Assembly (NCBI GenBank): GCA_910584735.1 | Contig: CAJUBM010000035.1 | Span: 1 to 23,958 of the forward strand | DNA: 23,958 nt | Reading direction: 5' to 3' | From: an uncultured Muribaculaceae bacterium | GTDB taxonomy: Bacteria > Bacteroidota > Bacteroidia > Bacteroidales > Muribaculaceae | In this document: positions 7,823 through 16,538 of the stretch, piece by piece | How positions within the stretch are numbered: the first letter of the stretch is position 1 | Layout: each line of letters opens with the position of its first letter | Made by a program: the position numbers and the translations under genes | The notes under the pieces: generated by a model | Told to the model about the DNA's origin: nothing | Database searches by the model: none | The model's input: only the letters and a program-made list of their open reading frames with translations

Positions 7823-8643
7823 CAGCCCGGGAATTTGGTGAACTGACCGAAATCAGGGTCTCTTTTTTCAAGGAAGGCATTTTTACCTTCTTGGGCTTCA
7901 GGCATGGTATAGTATAACAGCGTAGCATCACCGGCAAACTCCATAAGACCCGCCTGGCCGTCCAACTCGGCGTTCAGGGCGCGTTTTATCATCCTTATAG
8001 CCATAGGTGAACGCTTAAGGATGGTCTCACACCATTCCACCGTGGTGTCTTCAAGCTTATCAAAGGGAACTACAGTGTTTATCATACCCATCTCCAAAGC
8101 CTCTGCTGCGGTATATTGGCGGCATAGGAACCATATTTCGCGGGCTTTCTTCTGCCCTACGCAGCGGGCGAGGTAGGAGGAGCCGAATCCGGCATCAAAA
8201 CTGCCGACCTTCGGGCCAGTCTGGCCGAAACGGGCGTTCTCCGATGCTATAGACAGGTCACACACCACGTTCAGCACATTCCCTCCACCGATGGCATATC
8301 CGTTAACCATGGCGATTACGGGCTTGGGGATAGAGCGTATCGCCCGGTGTAGTTCCAACACATTGAGACGTGGCGTACCGTCAGCATCGATATACCCGCC
8401 GTTACCTTTATAGTTTTGGTCTCCTCCAGAGCAGAAAGCCTTGTCACCGGCTCCTGTAAGTATTACCACACCTATCTCCGGACATGCGCGGCAATATTGC
8501 ATTGCATCGAGCATCTCGGAATTGGTTTTCGGACGGAAAGCGTTGTAAACCTGCGGGCGGTTTATGGTTATCTTTGCTATACCGTTATATTTTTGGAATA
8601 ATATATCCTCATATTCCTTAATGGTTTCCCAGTTTCGTGTCAT
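7822..8643 (-). CDS. menB: 1,4-Dihydroxy-2-naphthoyl-CoA synthase
   Basis: A crotonase-fold enzyme that cyclises OSB-CoA to DHNA-CoA. The CSGGDQ oxyanion-hole segment lies near residue 71, and QTGPKVGSFDAGFGSSYLAR at 141-160 is close to the E. coli MenB sequence, as are REIWFLCRQY and the C-terminal GKNAFLEKRDPDF. The longest frame opens at 8709 inside menD, but that extension has no family match. The ATG at 8643 gives a 273-residue protein with a normal N-terminus (MTRNWETIKEYEDI), 19 bp after the menD stop. Confidence 0.95.
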   Translation of the reverse strand: MTRNWETIKEYEDILFQKYNGIAKITINRPQVYNAFRPKTNSEMLDAMQYCRACPEIGVVILTGAGDKAFCSGGDQNYKGNGGYIDADGTPRLNVLELHRAIRSIPKPVIAMVNGYAIGGGNVLNVVCDLSIASENARFGQTGPKVGSFDAGFGSSYLARCVGQKKAREIWFLCRQYTAAEALEMGMINTVVPFDKLEDTTVEWCETILKRSPMAIRMIKRALNAELDGQAGLMEFAGDATLLYYTMPEAQEGKNAFLEKRDPDFGQFTKFPG

Positions 8644-8662
8644 TGATATGATATTTATGGTT

Positions 8663-10396
8663 TTATATTGATTTGCTTCGTGACATATAGGCGCGCATAA
8701 CATCGGCACTTATCTCACCATCGGTAAAGATTTCAAGTATCGCACACCCTCCGCCGTCTGATGTGAACTCATTCGAGACGGATTTCAGTTCAGTAAGATT
8801 ATGTGCCTGAAAATATCTTATGCCATATCCTTCCGCTATTTCTGCCAGCGATATAGAATTGGGACAACATAGATACATCTCCCTTTCGGGTAAGCTGCGT
8901 GTAGAGTTTATTGTGCGGAATATCGAGCCACCGCCGTTGTTAAGAACTATTATCCGCAAGCGGGGAGAAAGCGATGCCGCAGCCAGGGCGCCAATATCAT
9001 ATTGTGCTGACATATCCCCTACGATAAGAAAGGTCATTCCGTTATAAAAGGAAGCTGCTCCTATAGCGGTAGAGATGCATCCGTCTATGCCGCTGACACC
9101 CCGGTTGGAATCCACACGGTGGAAGCCCGAAAGGTCGTGTAGCAGCCCGTATCTTACAGACATACCGTTGCCGAGTTGCAGGTTGGCTGTCCGTGGCAAC
9201 AGATTAAGCAGACTGTTTACAGCGATAAGGTCTGACCACGGAGCCCCCGTGATAAACTTACTGCTATTGTCGCAGGCTTGTCGGGCCAGCATATCCCATC
9301 TGGTGGAATAGCTGTCCTTTATGGCGCCCGAACTGCCGATATGTGTCATGGCGCCCGAAAGCCGTGGGAAAAATCCCGCTGCCGGGATTTCTACACGGCG
9401 GGTAAGACAACGGAACGTGTCAATAGTCGCTTCATTCTCCCCTATATGCCAGTGTTCTCCCGGTGAGCATAGGCGCAGCCACTCCTTTAATCGGCGTGAC
9501 ACCAATGCACCTCCGAATGTAATAAGCACATCAGGGCGTAAAATCGCCAAATCCTCGTCGGATATGCCTGATAAAATTCGGTCAGGGGCTTCGTGGACTC
9601 CCCGGGCATGTATATTAGCCGTACCTTCCACCAACACGGCGACATTCGGAAGCCGGGCTATCCGTCCGAGTGCTTTTCCCAACAAATCGTCGGGGGAGTG
9701 GAAACCACCCGCGACCAATACGCGTTTCCCGGAAAGCTCCGAAGCCATATCCCTTGATTGTGAAGTAGAAATCCTACCTGGCGCCGCAATCAACTCTATC
9801 TTTTTAAAATTATCCTCCCCTACTCCGACTTCCACCTGCCGGTTAAGAGGCTCAGAGAGTTGTACATTGATATGCACGGGACCTCGGCGTCCGAAAAGAG
9901 CCGTAAGAAGAACGTGGTTCAATTCGCGACATGCGAACCAATCCCCCGTACTGTCCGTTTTATGTATGTCGTCTCGAAGGTTGCACTCGGCCAGCACCAT
10001 GTTTGACAATGCACCGGGTTGCCGTATGGTCTGGCTGTCATCCTGTCCTATCCATGCTGCGGGGCGGTCGGCCGAGATTACCACCAAGGGTATGTGGCGG
10101 TAATAGGCTTCTGCAACGGCGGGGGCGTAATTCAGCAACGCCGACCCGGAAGTGCAGACTATGGCCGCACCACAGCCTGAAGCCAAAGCCATTCCCAATC
10201 CGATGAAAGCGGCTGAACGTTCGTCAACGACTACATGGCACCGAAGTCTCTCCTCACGGTGCATGGCAATTATGAGAGGGGTATTCCGGCTTCCGGGTGA
10301 TATTACCACATCCCTTATGCCGAACTTTGCAAGGAGCCACGCCGTCATACGGCACACTTTCTTTTCGGTATTAATCATTTGGGCCAAAGGATTCAT
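8663..10396 (-). CDS. menD: SEPHCHC synthase
   Basis: A thiamine-diphosphate enzyme that joins isochorismate and 2-oxoglutarate to give SEPHCHC, the first committed menaquinone step. Visible signatures are SPGSRNTPLIIAM near the N-terminus, DERSAAFIGLGMA, SGSALLNYAPAVAEA, and SADRPAAWIGQDDSQTIRQPG. The C-terminal ThDP/Mg motif is GDMSAQYDIGAL...LNNGGGSIF. It has 577 residues from the ATG at 10396; the Met at 10378 (MINTEKKV) aligns better with remembered Bacteroidales homologues and may be the real start. It is the first gene of the men operon. Isochorismate synthase (menF), often next to menD in Bacteroides, is absent: the upstream neighbour is divergent and unrelated. Confidence 0.94.
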   Translation of the reverse strand: MNPLAQMINTEKKVCRMTAWLLAKFGIRDVVISPGSRNTPLIIAMHREERLRCHVVVDERSAAFIGLGMALASGCGAAIVCTSGSALLNYAPAVAEAYYRHIPLVVISADRPAAWIGQDDSQTIRQPGALSNMVLAECNLRDDIHKTDSTGDWFACRELNHVLLTALFGRRGPVHINVQLSEPLNRQVEVGVGEDNFKKIELIAAPGRISTSQSRDMASELSGKRVLVAGGFHSPDDLLGKALGRIARLPNVAVLVEGTANIHARGVHEAPDRILSGISDEDLAILRPDVLITFGGALVSRRLKEWLRLCSPGEHWHIGENEATIDTFRCLTRRVEIPAAGFFPRLSGAMTHIGSSGAIKDSYSTRWDMLARQACDNSSKFITGAPWSDLIAVNSLLNLLPRTANLQLGNGMSVRYGLLHDLSGFHRVDSNRGVSGIDGCISTAIGAASFYNGMTFLIVGDMSAQYDIGALAAASLSPRLRIIVLNNGGGSIFRTINSTRSLPEREMYLCCPNSISLAEIAEGYGIRYFQAHNLTELKSVSNEFTSDGGGCAILEIFTDGEISADVMRAYMSRSKSI

Positions 10397-10446
10397 TTAT
10401 TGGTAAACAAGGCCACAATGCTTTCCGAAGAGGGTTTGCGGCCTCA

Positions 10447-10484
10447 CAAAGTTAACAACTTTACGCCGAAAAACAGTAACTTTG
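10447..10484. promoter_or_regulatory. Divergent, overlapping promoters of menD and the Omp85-like gene
   Basis: A minus-strand TAACTTTG (10447-10454) faces menD and a plus-strand TAACTTTG (10477-10484) faces the gene at 10582. The -33 regions of both lie between the boxes, so they overlap, and neither has a perfect TTTG. The span also contains an AAAGTT-AAC-AACTTT palindrome (10448-10462). Expected leaders are about 45 nt (menD) and about 90 nt (plus strand). Confidence 0.55.
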
Positions 10485-10506
10485 CCGCCGAATTTCCGAG
10501 GAGTGC

Positions 10507-10539
10507 ATGCGTTGCCCCTGTTACAGACGTTCGAAATAA
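10507..10539 (+). other. Possible 10-codon upstream ORF in the leader
   Basis: In the leader of the Omp85-like gene an ATG at 10507 opens a 10-codon frame (MRCPCYRRSK, stop TAA) preceded by GAGGAG at Shine-Dalgarno distance, which is rare in this window. It might be a leader peptide, or a chance frame. Confidence 0.25.
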
Positions 10540-10581
10540 ATCTGTTTTCCTCTGATTCTGAAACTGACACCACATTAAGCG

Positions 10582-11826
10582 ATGACAAGTTCTTATACGT
10601 TATACCGCGAAGCTTTGACGCCTTGGAAGATTTTATTCCTGGCCATCATATGTGCGGTCTTGTCATCGTTCAGGGTATCAGGCACTACAGTATGCGACAG
10701 CATAAGTTCCATAAGCCGATGTGACAGTATAAGATTTACAGGGAATCACCTTTGCGACACGGTAGCGGAAACACCCAAGAAATCGATCATCCAAAAAGTT
10801 ATAGATTATTTCAGCGATTCAAACGATGAGCCGGAGCCGGGCGAGTTTGATGTCTCGTTTCTTGGCGGCCCGAGCTATTCATCGGCTACGAGTGTGGAAC
10901 TCGCGGTAATCGCTGCCGGGATTTACCGTAGCGGCCCTCGAGAAACCACACCTCTGTCCGAGGTTGATGTGTTCGCCGAGGGCTCGGTTACCGGCTTCTA
11001 TAACGTAGGAGTGCGCGGACACCACTCCTTCCCTAACGACAGGCTGCGCATAAACTATCACGCCAATTTCTGCCATTTCCCTTCAAAATATTGGGGAATA
11101 GGGTATGTCAATGCGGCGAACCGTGATAACGAGACTTCCTACACCCTATTACAGTCACTGATTACAGGGGAGTTCCTGTGGCATTTGCCTCACGATATAT
11201 TCCTCGGTCCTACGATTTATTTTGACTATTCGAAAGCCACAAAAGCCAAGAATCCAGAAATCTGGGCGGGTAGCAGGATGGAGGAGTTAGCCTACGGTGT
11301 GGGATTCATCTTCTCGCTTGACACACGCGATGTTCCCACCAATGCCACACGTGGCATAAACCTCAAGCTGCATCAGCGCTTTTTCCCGGGATTTATGGGT
11401 AACAAGAAGGGGTTCTCAATCACAGATGTGACGGTAGGGTGGTATAAACGTCTTTGGAAATCAGGCGTATTGGCTTTGCAGTTCCATGGCAGCGGAGCCA
11501 CCATGCACACGCCATGGTCTATGCTCCCGGCAGTAGATACATCTTCCGGCATACGCGGATATTACGAAGGACGTTATCGAGACCGGGGAGAAATGGATGC
11601 GGTGGTGGAGCTACGGCAAAACGTATGGCGCCGTAACGGCATCGTGGTATGGGGTGGTGTAGGAACCGTATTCCATAGATTCGATGAAATACGATGGAAC
11701 CGTCTGCTCCCATCTTGGGGTGTCGGTTATCGGTGGGAATTCAAGAAGAATGTAAATGTGCGTGTGGATGTAGGATTCGGCAAACATTCCAGCGGATTCT
11801 CGATAGGATTGAACGAATCCTTCTAA
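10582..11826 (+). CDS. Omp85-superfamily outer-membrane barrel without POTRA domains
   Basis: This 414-residue protein has a signal sequence (hydrophobic core ILFLAIICAVLSSF, residues about 18-31), a short polar linker and then a barrel from about residue 95. The diagnostic GIRGYYEGRYRDR at about 323-335 matches the conserved lid-loop (V/I)RG(F/Y) motif of BamA-type surface-antigen barrels. The chain ends in Phe (LNESF), as outer-membrane beta-signals do. Substrate-binding POTRA repeats, which normally precede the barrel, do not fit in the roughly 60 residues available, so it is not BamA itself. Function is unknown; protein or lipid handling at the outer membrane is inference. The transferase gene follows 42 bp downstream in the same direction. 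Confidence 0.8.
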   Translation: MTSSYTLYREALTPWKILFLAIICAVLSSFRVSGTTVCDSISSISRCDSIRFTGNHLCDTVAETPKKSIIQKVIDYFSDSNDEPEPGEFDVSFLGGPSYSSATSVELAVIAAGIYRSGPRETTPLSEVDVFAEGSVTGFYNVGVRGHHSFPNDRLRINYHANFCHFPSKYWGIGYVNAANRDNETSYTLLQSLITGEFLWHLPHDIFLGPTIYFDYSKATKAKNPEIWAGSRMEELAYGVGFIFSLDTRDVPTNATRGINLKLHQRFFPGFMGNKKGFSITDVTVGWYKRLWKSGVLALQFHGSGATMHTPWSMLPAVDTSSGIRGYYEGRYRDRGEMDAVVELRQNVWRRNGIVVWGGVGTVFHRFDEIRWNRLLPSWGVGYRWEFKKNVNVRVDVGFGKHSSGFSIGLNESF

Positions 11827-11868
11827 CGCAGATTGCTTTTACTTTCTCCTTGGTCACGAAAAGTTTTT

Positions 11869-13593
11869 ATGAAGAAGAATCTCAAAAATATATGTCAGGC
11901 TGCCAAGACGGTATGTGGCAGTGCCGGAGCTTTGGCGATTTGGACGATAATTGCCATCATGGTTCCGAATATAGTGTTCTGTTTCACCGAACCATGGTCT
12001 GTGGCGGCTAAAATTGCAGGGATATTACTTCCTGCGGGACTGTATATGGCGCTGCTGTCTTTAGGAAGAAAGATTGGCCGCACCGTATGGTGTATGTCCC
12101 CGTTTATCTTTTTCTCGGCTTTCCAAGTCGTGCTTCTATATCTTTACGGCGAGAGCGTTATCGCGGTAGACATGTTCCTAAATGTATTTACTACAAACGT
12201 TGCCGAAGCGAGTCAACTGTTGCTTAACCTTCTTGAAGCATTGGCTATGGTAGCGATATTGTATGTCGTGCCTTTGGTCTGGGGCGGTATCGCATGGTTC
12301 CGCTCTACCCTGCTCCCTGAGTTTTTCAGAAAGCGTCTACGCTTTTTGGGTATGATATTCCTATGTGTAGGTCTGCTTGCGGTCGGATCGGCCTATCTAT
12401 TCTTCCCCGGATATAATATAGTAAGGGAGACGTTTCCTCTTAACGCTATTGATAACCTCACGGAGGCGGTAGCGCGAACCTCACAGATGAGGCATTATGG
12501 TGAGACATCGCGTGGTTTCTCTTATAACGCACATTCGGAAGCCGACCCCGACAAGCGTGAACTCTATATCCTTGTGATTGGTGAGACCGGTCGTGCCATG
12601 AACTGGCAGCTTGGTGGCTATGGACGTCCCACCAACCCGCGACTGTCCAAAATAAAGGGGCTGACATATTTCCCGCGCGGATTCACGGAGTCAAACACCA
12701 CACACAAAAGCGTACCGATGCTGATGAGTTTTGCATCGGCTGAAAATTTCGATTCGATATACCGATATAAAAGTATTATTACCGCATTTAAGGAAGCGGG
12801 GTATAATACCGCCTTCTTCTCAAACCAGGTTCCGAACCGCTCATATACACAATTTTTTGCAGAGGAAGCCGATACCACCATATATTTAGGAGATAAATCC
12901 AAGCGTGAAGTAACGCTTGACGGCGAACTCCTGCCGTTGCTTAGGGAGACCATATCAAAGGGTGCCAAGAAACAATTGGTGGTTCTTCATACTTACGGCT
13001 CTCATTTCCTCTATTCTGACAGATATCCCTCCGAGATGGCTTGCTTTACGCCTGATAGCCGTCTGGATGCCAACCGGCATAATCGTCCACAGTTGATAAA
13101 CGCATTTGACAATACTATACGTTATACCGATTTCGTATTGTCCGAAATTATCGCTATGGCAGACTCTGCCGACTGCCGTGCGGCTGTGCTCTATTCCACC
13201 GACCACGGGGAAGACATTTTCGATGATGACCGTGAACGTTTCCTTCATGCATCACCCGTGCCTACGGCCTACCAGCTCCATGTGCCGGTTCTGTGCTGGC
13301 TCTCCAAAGAGTGTGAAGATGAGGAGCCGCGTCTGTCTCGCATTATGCAGACACATAAAGACAAAATCGTTTCACCACAGAAATCTCTCTTTATGACGGC
13401 ACTTGACATTGCCTCTATCTCTTCTCCATATTATAAAGAGGAATGGTCTCTATGCTCGCCTTCCTATAATATCGGCATTCCTGTTTATCTTACTGCCCGT
13501 AATGAGGCGAAAAAGTGGGATGAAATCAATCTTAAAAAGTTTGATTTGCAATATCTTGACAGCGTGTGTGGCCTTGGAAATGTCATAAAATAG
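11869..13593 (+). CDS. Phosphoethanolamine transferase, EptA-like sulfatase family
   Basis: An inner-membrane enzyme with five hydrophobic segments in the first 190 or so residues and a periplasmic alkaline-phosphatase/sulfatase-fold domain. The nucleophile motif IGETGRAMNWQLGGYGRPTNP carries Thr240, and NTTHKSVPMLMSFA matches the second conserved block. STDHGED (Asp445, His446) is the metal site, with HVPVLCWLS downstream. By family it should move phosphoethanolamine from phosphatidylethanolamine to lipid A or another envelope glycan. It has few periplasmic cysteines, unlike the disulfide-rich enterobacterial EptA. The frame opens at a TTG at 11833, but ATG 11869 (MKKNLKN, 574 residues) is the better start. 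It is probably cotranscribed with the preceding Omp85-like gene. Confidence 0.88.
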   Translation: MKKNLKNICQAAKTVCGSAGALAIWTIIAIMVPNIVFCFTEPWSVAAKIAGILLPAGLYMALLSLGRKIGRTVWCMSPFIFFSAFQVVLLYLYGESVIAVDMFLNVFTTNVAEASQLLLNLLEALAMVAILYVVPLVWGGIAWFRSTLLPEFFRKRLRFLGMIFLCVGLLAVGSAYLFFPGYNIVRETFPLNAIDNLTEAVARTSQMRHYGETSRGFSYNAHSEADPDKRELYILVIGETGRAMNWQLGGYGRPTNPRLSKIKGLTYFPRGFTESNTTHKSVPMLMSFASAENFDSIYRYKSIITAFKEAGYNTAFFSNQVPNRSYTQFFAEEADTTIYLGDKSKREVTLDGELLPLLRETISKGAKKQLVVLHTYGSHFLYSDRYPSEMACFTPDSRLDANRHNRPQLINAFDNTIRYTDFVLSEIIAMADSADCRAAVLYSTDHGEDIFDDDRERFLHASPVPTAYQLHVPVLCWLSKECEDEEPRLSRIMQTHKDKIVSPQKSLFMTALDIASISSPYYKEEWSLCSPSYNIGIPVYLTARNEAKKWDEINLKKFDLQYLDSVCGLGNVIK

Positions 13594-13681
13594 CAATTTG
13601 TATTCATTGCTAAAAATAGAAAGTTTTCCAATTTGAAATTATAATTTGTTTATAATAAGTAGATTAGATGTTTGTTGATGC

Positions 13682-13711
13682 CTAAAAAGTTTTCAAAATA
13701 AACTTTTATAG
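13682..13711. promoter_or_regulatory. Dyad upstream of the nrdD promoter
   Basis: AAAAGTTT (13685-13692) and AAACTTTT (13700-13707) form a perfect 8-bp inverted repeat with a 7-nt spacer, extendable outward by three pairs across a one-base bulge. It lies about 18 bp upstream of the nrdD -33 element. It could be an operator or a weak terminator for the gene ending at 13593. Confidence 0.3.
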
Positions 13712-13729
13712 AGTAAATGCGGTTTGACT

Positions 13730-13761
13730 ATTGTGCAGATTCAATATTTGTATTAATTTTG
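13730..13761 (+). promoter_or_regulatory. Promoter of nrdDG
   Basis: ATTG at 13730-13733 and TAATTTTG at 13754-13761 with a 20-bp spacer fit the Bacteroidota consensus. It overlaps the upstream part of the longest nrdD frame, which therefore cannot be coding at that point. The expected leader to the ATG at 13791 is about 25 nt. Confidence 0.7.
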
Positions 13762-13790
13762 TGCCGTTATCCTTTAAACAGACCCTCTTC

Positions 13791-15998
13791 ATGATACAGA
13801 CAGTCCTGAAACGAGATGGCCGCATCGTCGGTTATAACGAAGAAAAAATCAAAGCCGCCATCCGTAAGGCTATGCTCCAGACCCCTCTTGGTGAGGACGA
13901 ATCTCTGATTCAGAAAATTTCTGACCGCATAGGTGTCTCCGGGTCTGAACAGATGACGGTTGAGGAGATTCAGGACCGTGTGGAACTGGAACTCATGAAG
14001 TCGCCGAGGAAAGAAGTCGCGAAAAAATATATCGCCTACCGTGATAAACGTTCAATAGCGCGTCGGGCCAAGACACGCGAGATGTTCCTGGAGATAATAG
14101 AGGCGAAGAACAATGATATTACCCGCGAGAATGCGAACATGAATACCGACTCTCCGGCTGGTATGATGATGAAATTCGCATCCGAGACCACGAAGCCGTT
14201 TGTCGATGACTATCTTCTCACGCCTGAGGCTCGGGAGGCGGTACGTGGCGGTTATCTCCATATCCATGATAAGGACTACTACCCTACCAAATCGCTCACA
14301 TGCGTACAGCATCCCCTTGACCGTATATTACAGCATGGATTTGTGGCGGGCCATGGAGAATCGCGTCCGGCCAAACGCATCGAGACGGCAAGTGTAATCG
14401 CCTGTATATCGTTGGAGACATGCCAGAACGAGATGCACGGAGGACAGGCTATTCCGGCATTTGACTTCTATCTGGCGCCGTTCGTGCGTTCTTCGTTTAT
14501 CGAAGAAGTAAAGAAGATAGAGCAGATTGCCGCAGAGGATTACTCGGACCTTTACGACATAGCGTTAGATGATTTTGTAAAAAAGCCACTTGACGGTCTT
14601 AAAGGGAAAGAACGTGCTCTCCAACATGCCATTAACTGCACCGTGAGCCGTGTGCATCAGTCAATGGAAGCCTTCATACACAACATGAACACTATCCATT
14701 CCAGAGGCGGCAACCAGGTGGTGTTCTCATCGATAAACTATGGCACTGACACTTCGGCTGAGGGACGTTGTATAATACGTGAGTTATTGCACTCAACCTA
14801 TGAGGGCGTGGGTAACGGGGCTACCGCCATTTTCCCAATCCAGATATGGAAGAAGAAAAGAGGGGTGAACTACAATGAGGGAGACCCTAATTACGACCTC
14901 TATAAGCTGGCATGCAAGGTGACAGCACGGCGTTTCTTCCCCAACTTCGTAAACCTGGATGCCACGTTCAACCACCATGAAAAGTGGAACGCGGATGATC
15001 CGAAACGTTACCTCTACGAGGTCGCTACCATGGGTTGCCGTACGCGTGTATTTGAAGACCGTTATGGCGAAAAGACTTCCGTTGGGCGTGGGAACCTATC
15101 GTTCTCTACTATAAACATAGTGCGTTTGGGCATAGAGTGTATGAACATCCGGGATTACGGCGAACGTATTGACACGTTCTTCCGTAAATTGGATAACCTG
15201 TTGGAAGTTACGGCCCGTCAGTTGTGTGACCGTTTTGACTTCCAGAAAACCGCCCTCGTGAAGCAGTTCCCGCTGCTTATGTCAAAACTATGGGTGGATG
15301 TAGACCGCCTTTCCCCGGATTCTACTATTGAGCCGGTCATCAATCACGGCACATTGGGAATCGGGTTCATCGGCTTGGCCGAGTGTCTGGTGGCATTGAC
15401 CGGGAAACATCATGGCGAGAGCGAGGACGCGCAGCGGCTGGGTCTCCGCATCGTAAGCCATATGCGTTCGCGAGCTAATGAATTCTCTGAGAAATACGAC
15501 CACAATTTCTCCATTCTCGCCACTCCGGCCGAAGGCCTTTCGGGGAAATTTACAGCCAAAGACCGTAAGAGTTTTGGTATAATACCGGGTATAACGGATA
15601 AGGCATATTATACCAATTCCAACCATGTGCCGGTCTATTACCACTGCTCTCCGCGACATAAAGCCCGTGTGGAAGGCCCATACCATGATCTGACGCGTGG
15701 GGGCCATATATTTTATGTGGAGATAGACGGTGACGCTACCCATAATCCTCAGGCCATACGGGATATAGTAGATCTCATGGATAAGAACAACATCGGCTAT
15801 TGTTCGGTAAACCATAACCGAAACCGCTGTCTGGATTGTGGATACGAGGATGCTACAGAGAATCTTGAGGTATGTCCTAAATGCCATGGGACAAAGATTG
15901 ACAAATTGCAACGTATCACGGGCTACCTTGTTGGAACTACCGACCGTTGGAACTCGGCAAAACTGGCCGAACTGGCCGACCGTGTGGTGCATAAATAA
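13791..15998 (+). CDS. nrdD: Anaerobic ribonucleoside-triphosphate reductase
   Basis: This oxygen-sensitive class III reductase converts NTPs to dNTPs using a glycyl radical. An N-terminal ATP-cone (VLKRDGRIVGYNEEKI, residues about 5-95) gives allosteric control. The central barrel contains ACISLETCQNEMHGG and NQVVFSSINYG. A C-terminal zinc site has Cys680, Cys683, Cys695 and Cys698, and the radical loop is RITGYLVGT with Gly711. The longest frame begins at a TTG at 13731 inside the promoter, so the ATG at 13791 (MIQTVLKRDG, 735 residues) is chosen. nrdG follows after 42 bp, giving the usual reductase-activase pair and implying anaerobic growth. Confidence 0.96.
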   Translation: MIQTVLKRDGRIVGYNEEKIKAAIRKAMLQTPLGEDESLIQKISDRIGVSGSEQMTVEEIQDRVELELMKSPRKEVAKKYIAYRDKRSIARRAKTREMFLEIIEAKNNDITRENANMNTDSPAGMMMKFASETTKPFVDDYLLTPEAREAVRGGYLHIHDKDYYPTKSLTCVQHPLDRILQHGFVAGHGESRPAKRIETASVIACISLETCQNEMHGGQAIPAFDFYLAPFVRSSFIEEVKKIEQIAAEDYSDLYDIALDDFVKKPLDGLKGKERALQHAINCTVSRVHQSMEAFIHNMNTIHSRGGNQVVFSSINYGTDTSAEGRCIIRELLHSTYEGVGNGATAIFPIQIWKKKRGVNYNEGDPNYDLYKLACKVTARRFFPNFVNLDATFNHHEKWNADDPKRYLYEVATMGCRTRVFEDRYGEKTSVGRGNLSFSTINIVRLGIECMNIRDYGERIDTFFRKLDNLLEVTARQLCDRFDFQKTALVKQFPLLMSKLWVDVDRLSPDSTIEPVINHGTLGIGFIGLAECLVALTGKHHGESEDAQRLGLRIVSHMRSRANEFSEKYDHNFSILATPAEGLSGKFTAKDRKSFGIIPGITDKAYYTNSNHVPVYYHCSPRHKARVEGPYHDLTRGGHIFYVEIDGDATHNPQAIRDIVDLMDKNNIGYCSVNHNRNRCLDCGYEDATENLEVCPKCHGTKIDKLQRITGYLVGTTDRWNSAKLAELADRVVHK

Positions 15999-16040
15999 CC
16001 ATCTCCCCGGAGTTGAATGTAAAATCGATATCCATTTTTG

Positions 16041-16538
16041 ATGTTGCGTGTACTTGACATTGTTGAAGGCACCTCGGTTGACGGCCCCGGACTTCGTACC
16101 ACCATATATTTCGCCGGATGCAGGCATCATTGTCCCGGCTGCCATAACCCGCAGTCGTGGGATATGGCAGGGGGAAGAGCCATGTCTATTGATGAGATTG
16201 TAAAGGTTGTAGAACGCAATGGCTTTAATGTTACTTTTTCAGGAGGTGACCCTCTTTATCAAGTCGAGGGAGTGACTGAACTGGCACGTCGTCTCAAAGT
16301 ACTGGGATATTCAATTTGGTGCTATACCGGTTTCTTATGGGAGGATATAAAAAGCGCGCCGGAATATGACGCGCTTCTATCTCTTGTAGATGTAATCGTA
16401 GACGGGCCGTTCATCAATGAACGGAAAGATACCGCCTTGCGTTTCAGGGGCTCTGCCAACCAACGGCTTATATTGGTAAGACAGTCTATGATGTCGGACT
16501 ATCCGTTGGAATGGGATGACTACGACAGCAGCCTGTAA
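16041..16538 (+). CDS. nrdG: Anaerobic ribonucleotide reductase activating enzyme
   Basis: A radical-SAM activase that abstracts hydrogen from the NrdD glycine using a 4Fe-4S cluster and S-adenosylmethionine. The cluster motif CRHHCPGC (CX3CX2C: Cys27, Cys31, Cys34) lies in the expected place after DGPGLRTTIYFAG. NVTFSGGDPLYQ supplies the SAM-binding GGD. Its 165 residues are normal for NrdG. The ATG at 16041 (MLRVLDIV) is preferred over the in-frame TTG at 16038. Its stop codon directly abuts the pyrF stop codon on the other strand, with no bases between. Confidence 0.95.
   Translation: MLRVLDIVEGTSVDGPGLRTTIYFAGCRHHCPGCHNPQSWDMAGGRAMSIDEIVKVVERNGFNVTFSGGDPLYQVEGVTELARRLKVLGYSIWCYTGFLWEDIKSAPEYDALLSLVDVIVDGPFINERKDTALRFRGSANQRLILVRQSMMSDYPLEWDDYDSSL

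Noticed and set aside
9321..10103. 260-residue plus-strand ORF antisense to menD
   Set aside because: It is Pro/Ser/Arg-rich with no domain, opposite clear MenD motifs, so it is a shadow frame.
13591..13612. Hairpin at the end of the phosphoethanolamine transferase gene
   Set aside because: There is a 7-bp stem with an 8-nt loop that includes the stop codon, but it is AT-rich, weak and followed by A rather than T, so it was not called a terminator.
15288..16145. 285-residue minus-strand ORF antisense to nrdD and nrdG
   Set aside because: It lies opposite strongly conserved coding sequence, has no recognisable motif, and its composition is that of a reverse-frame shadow.
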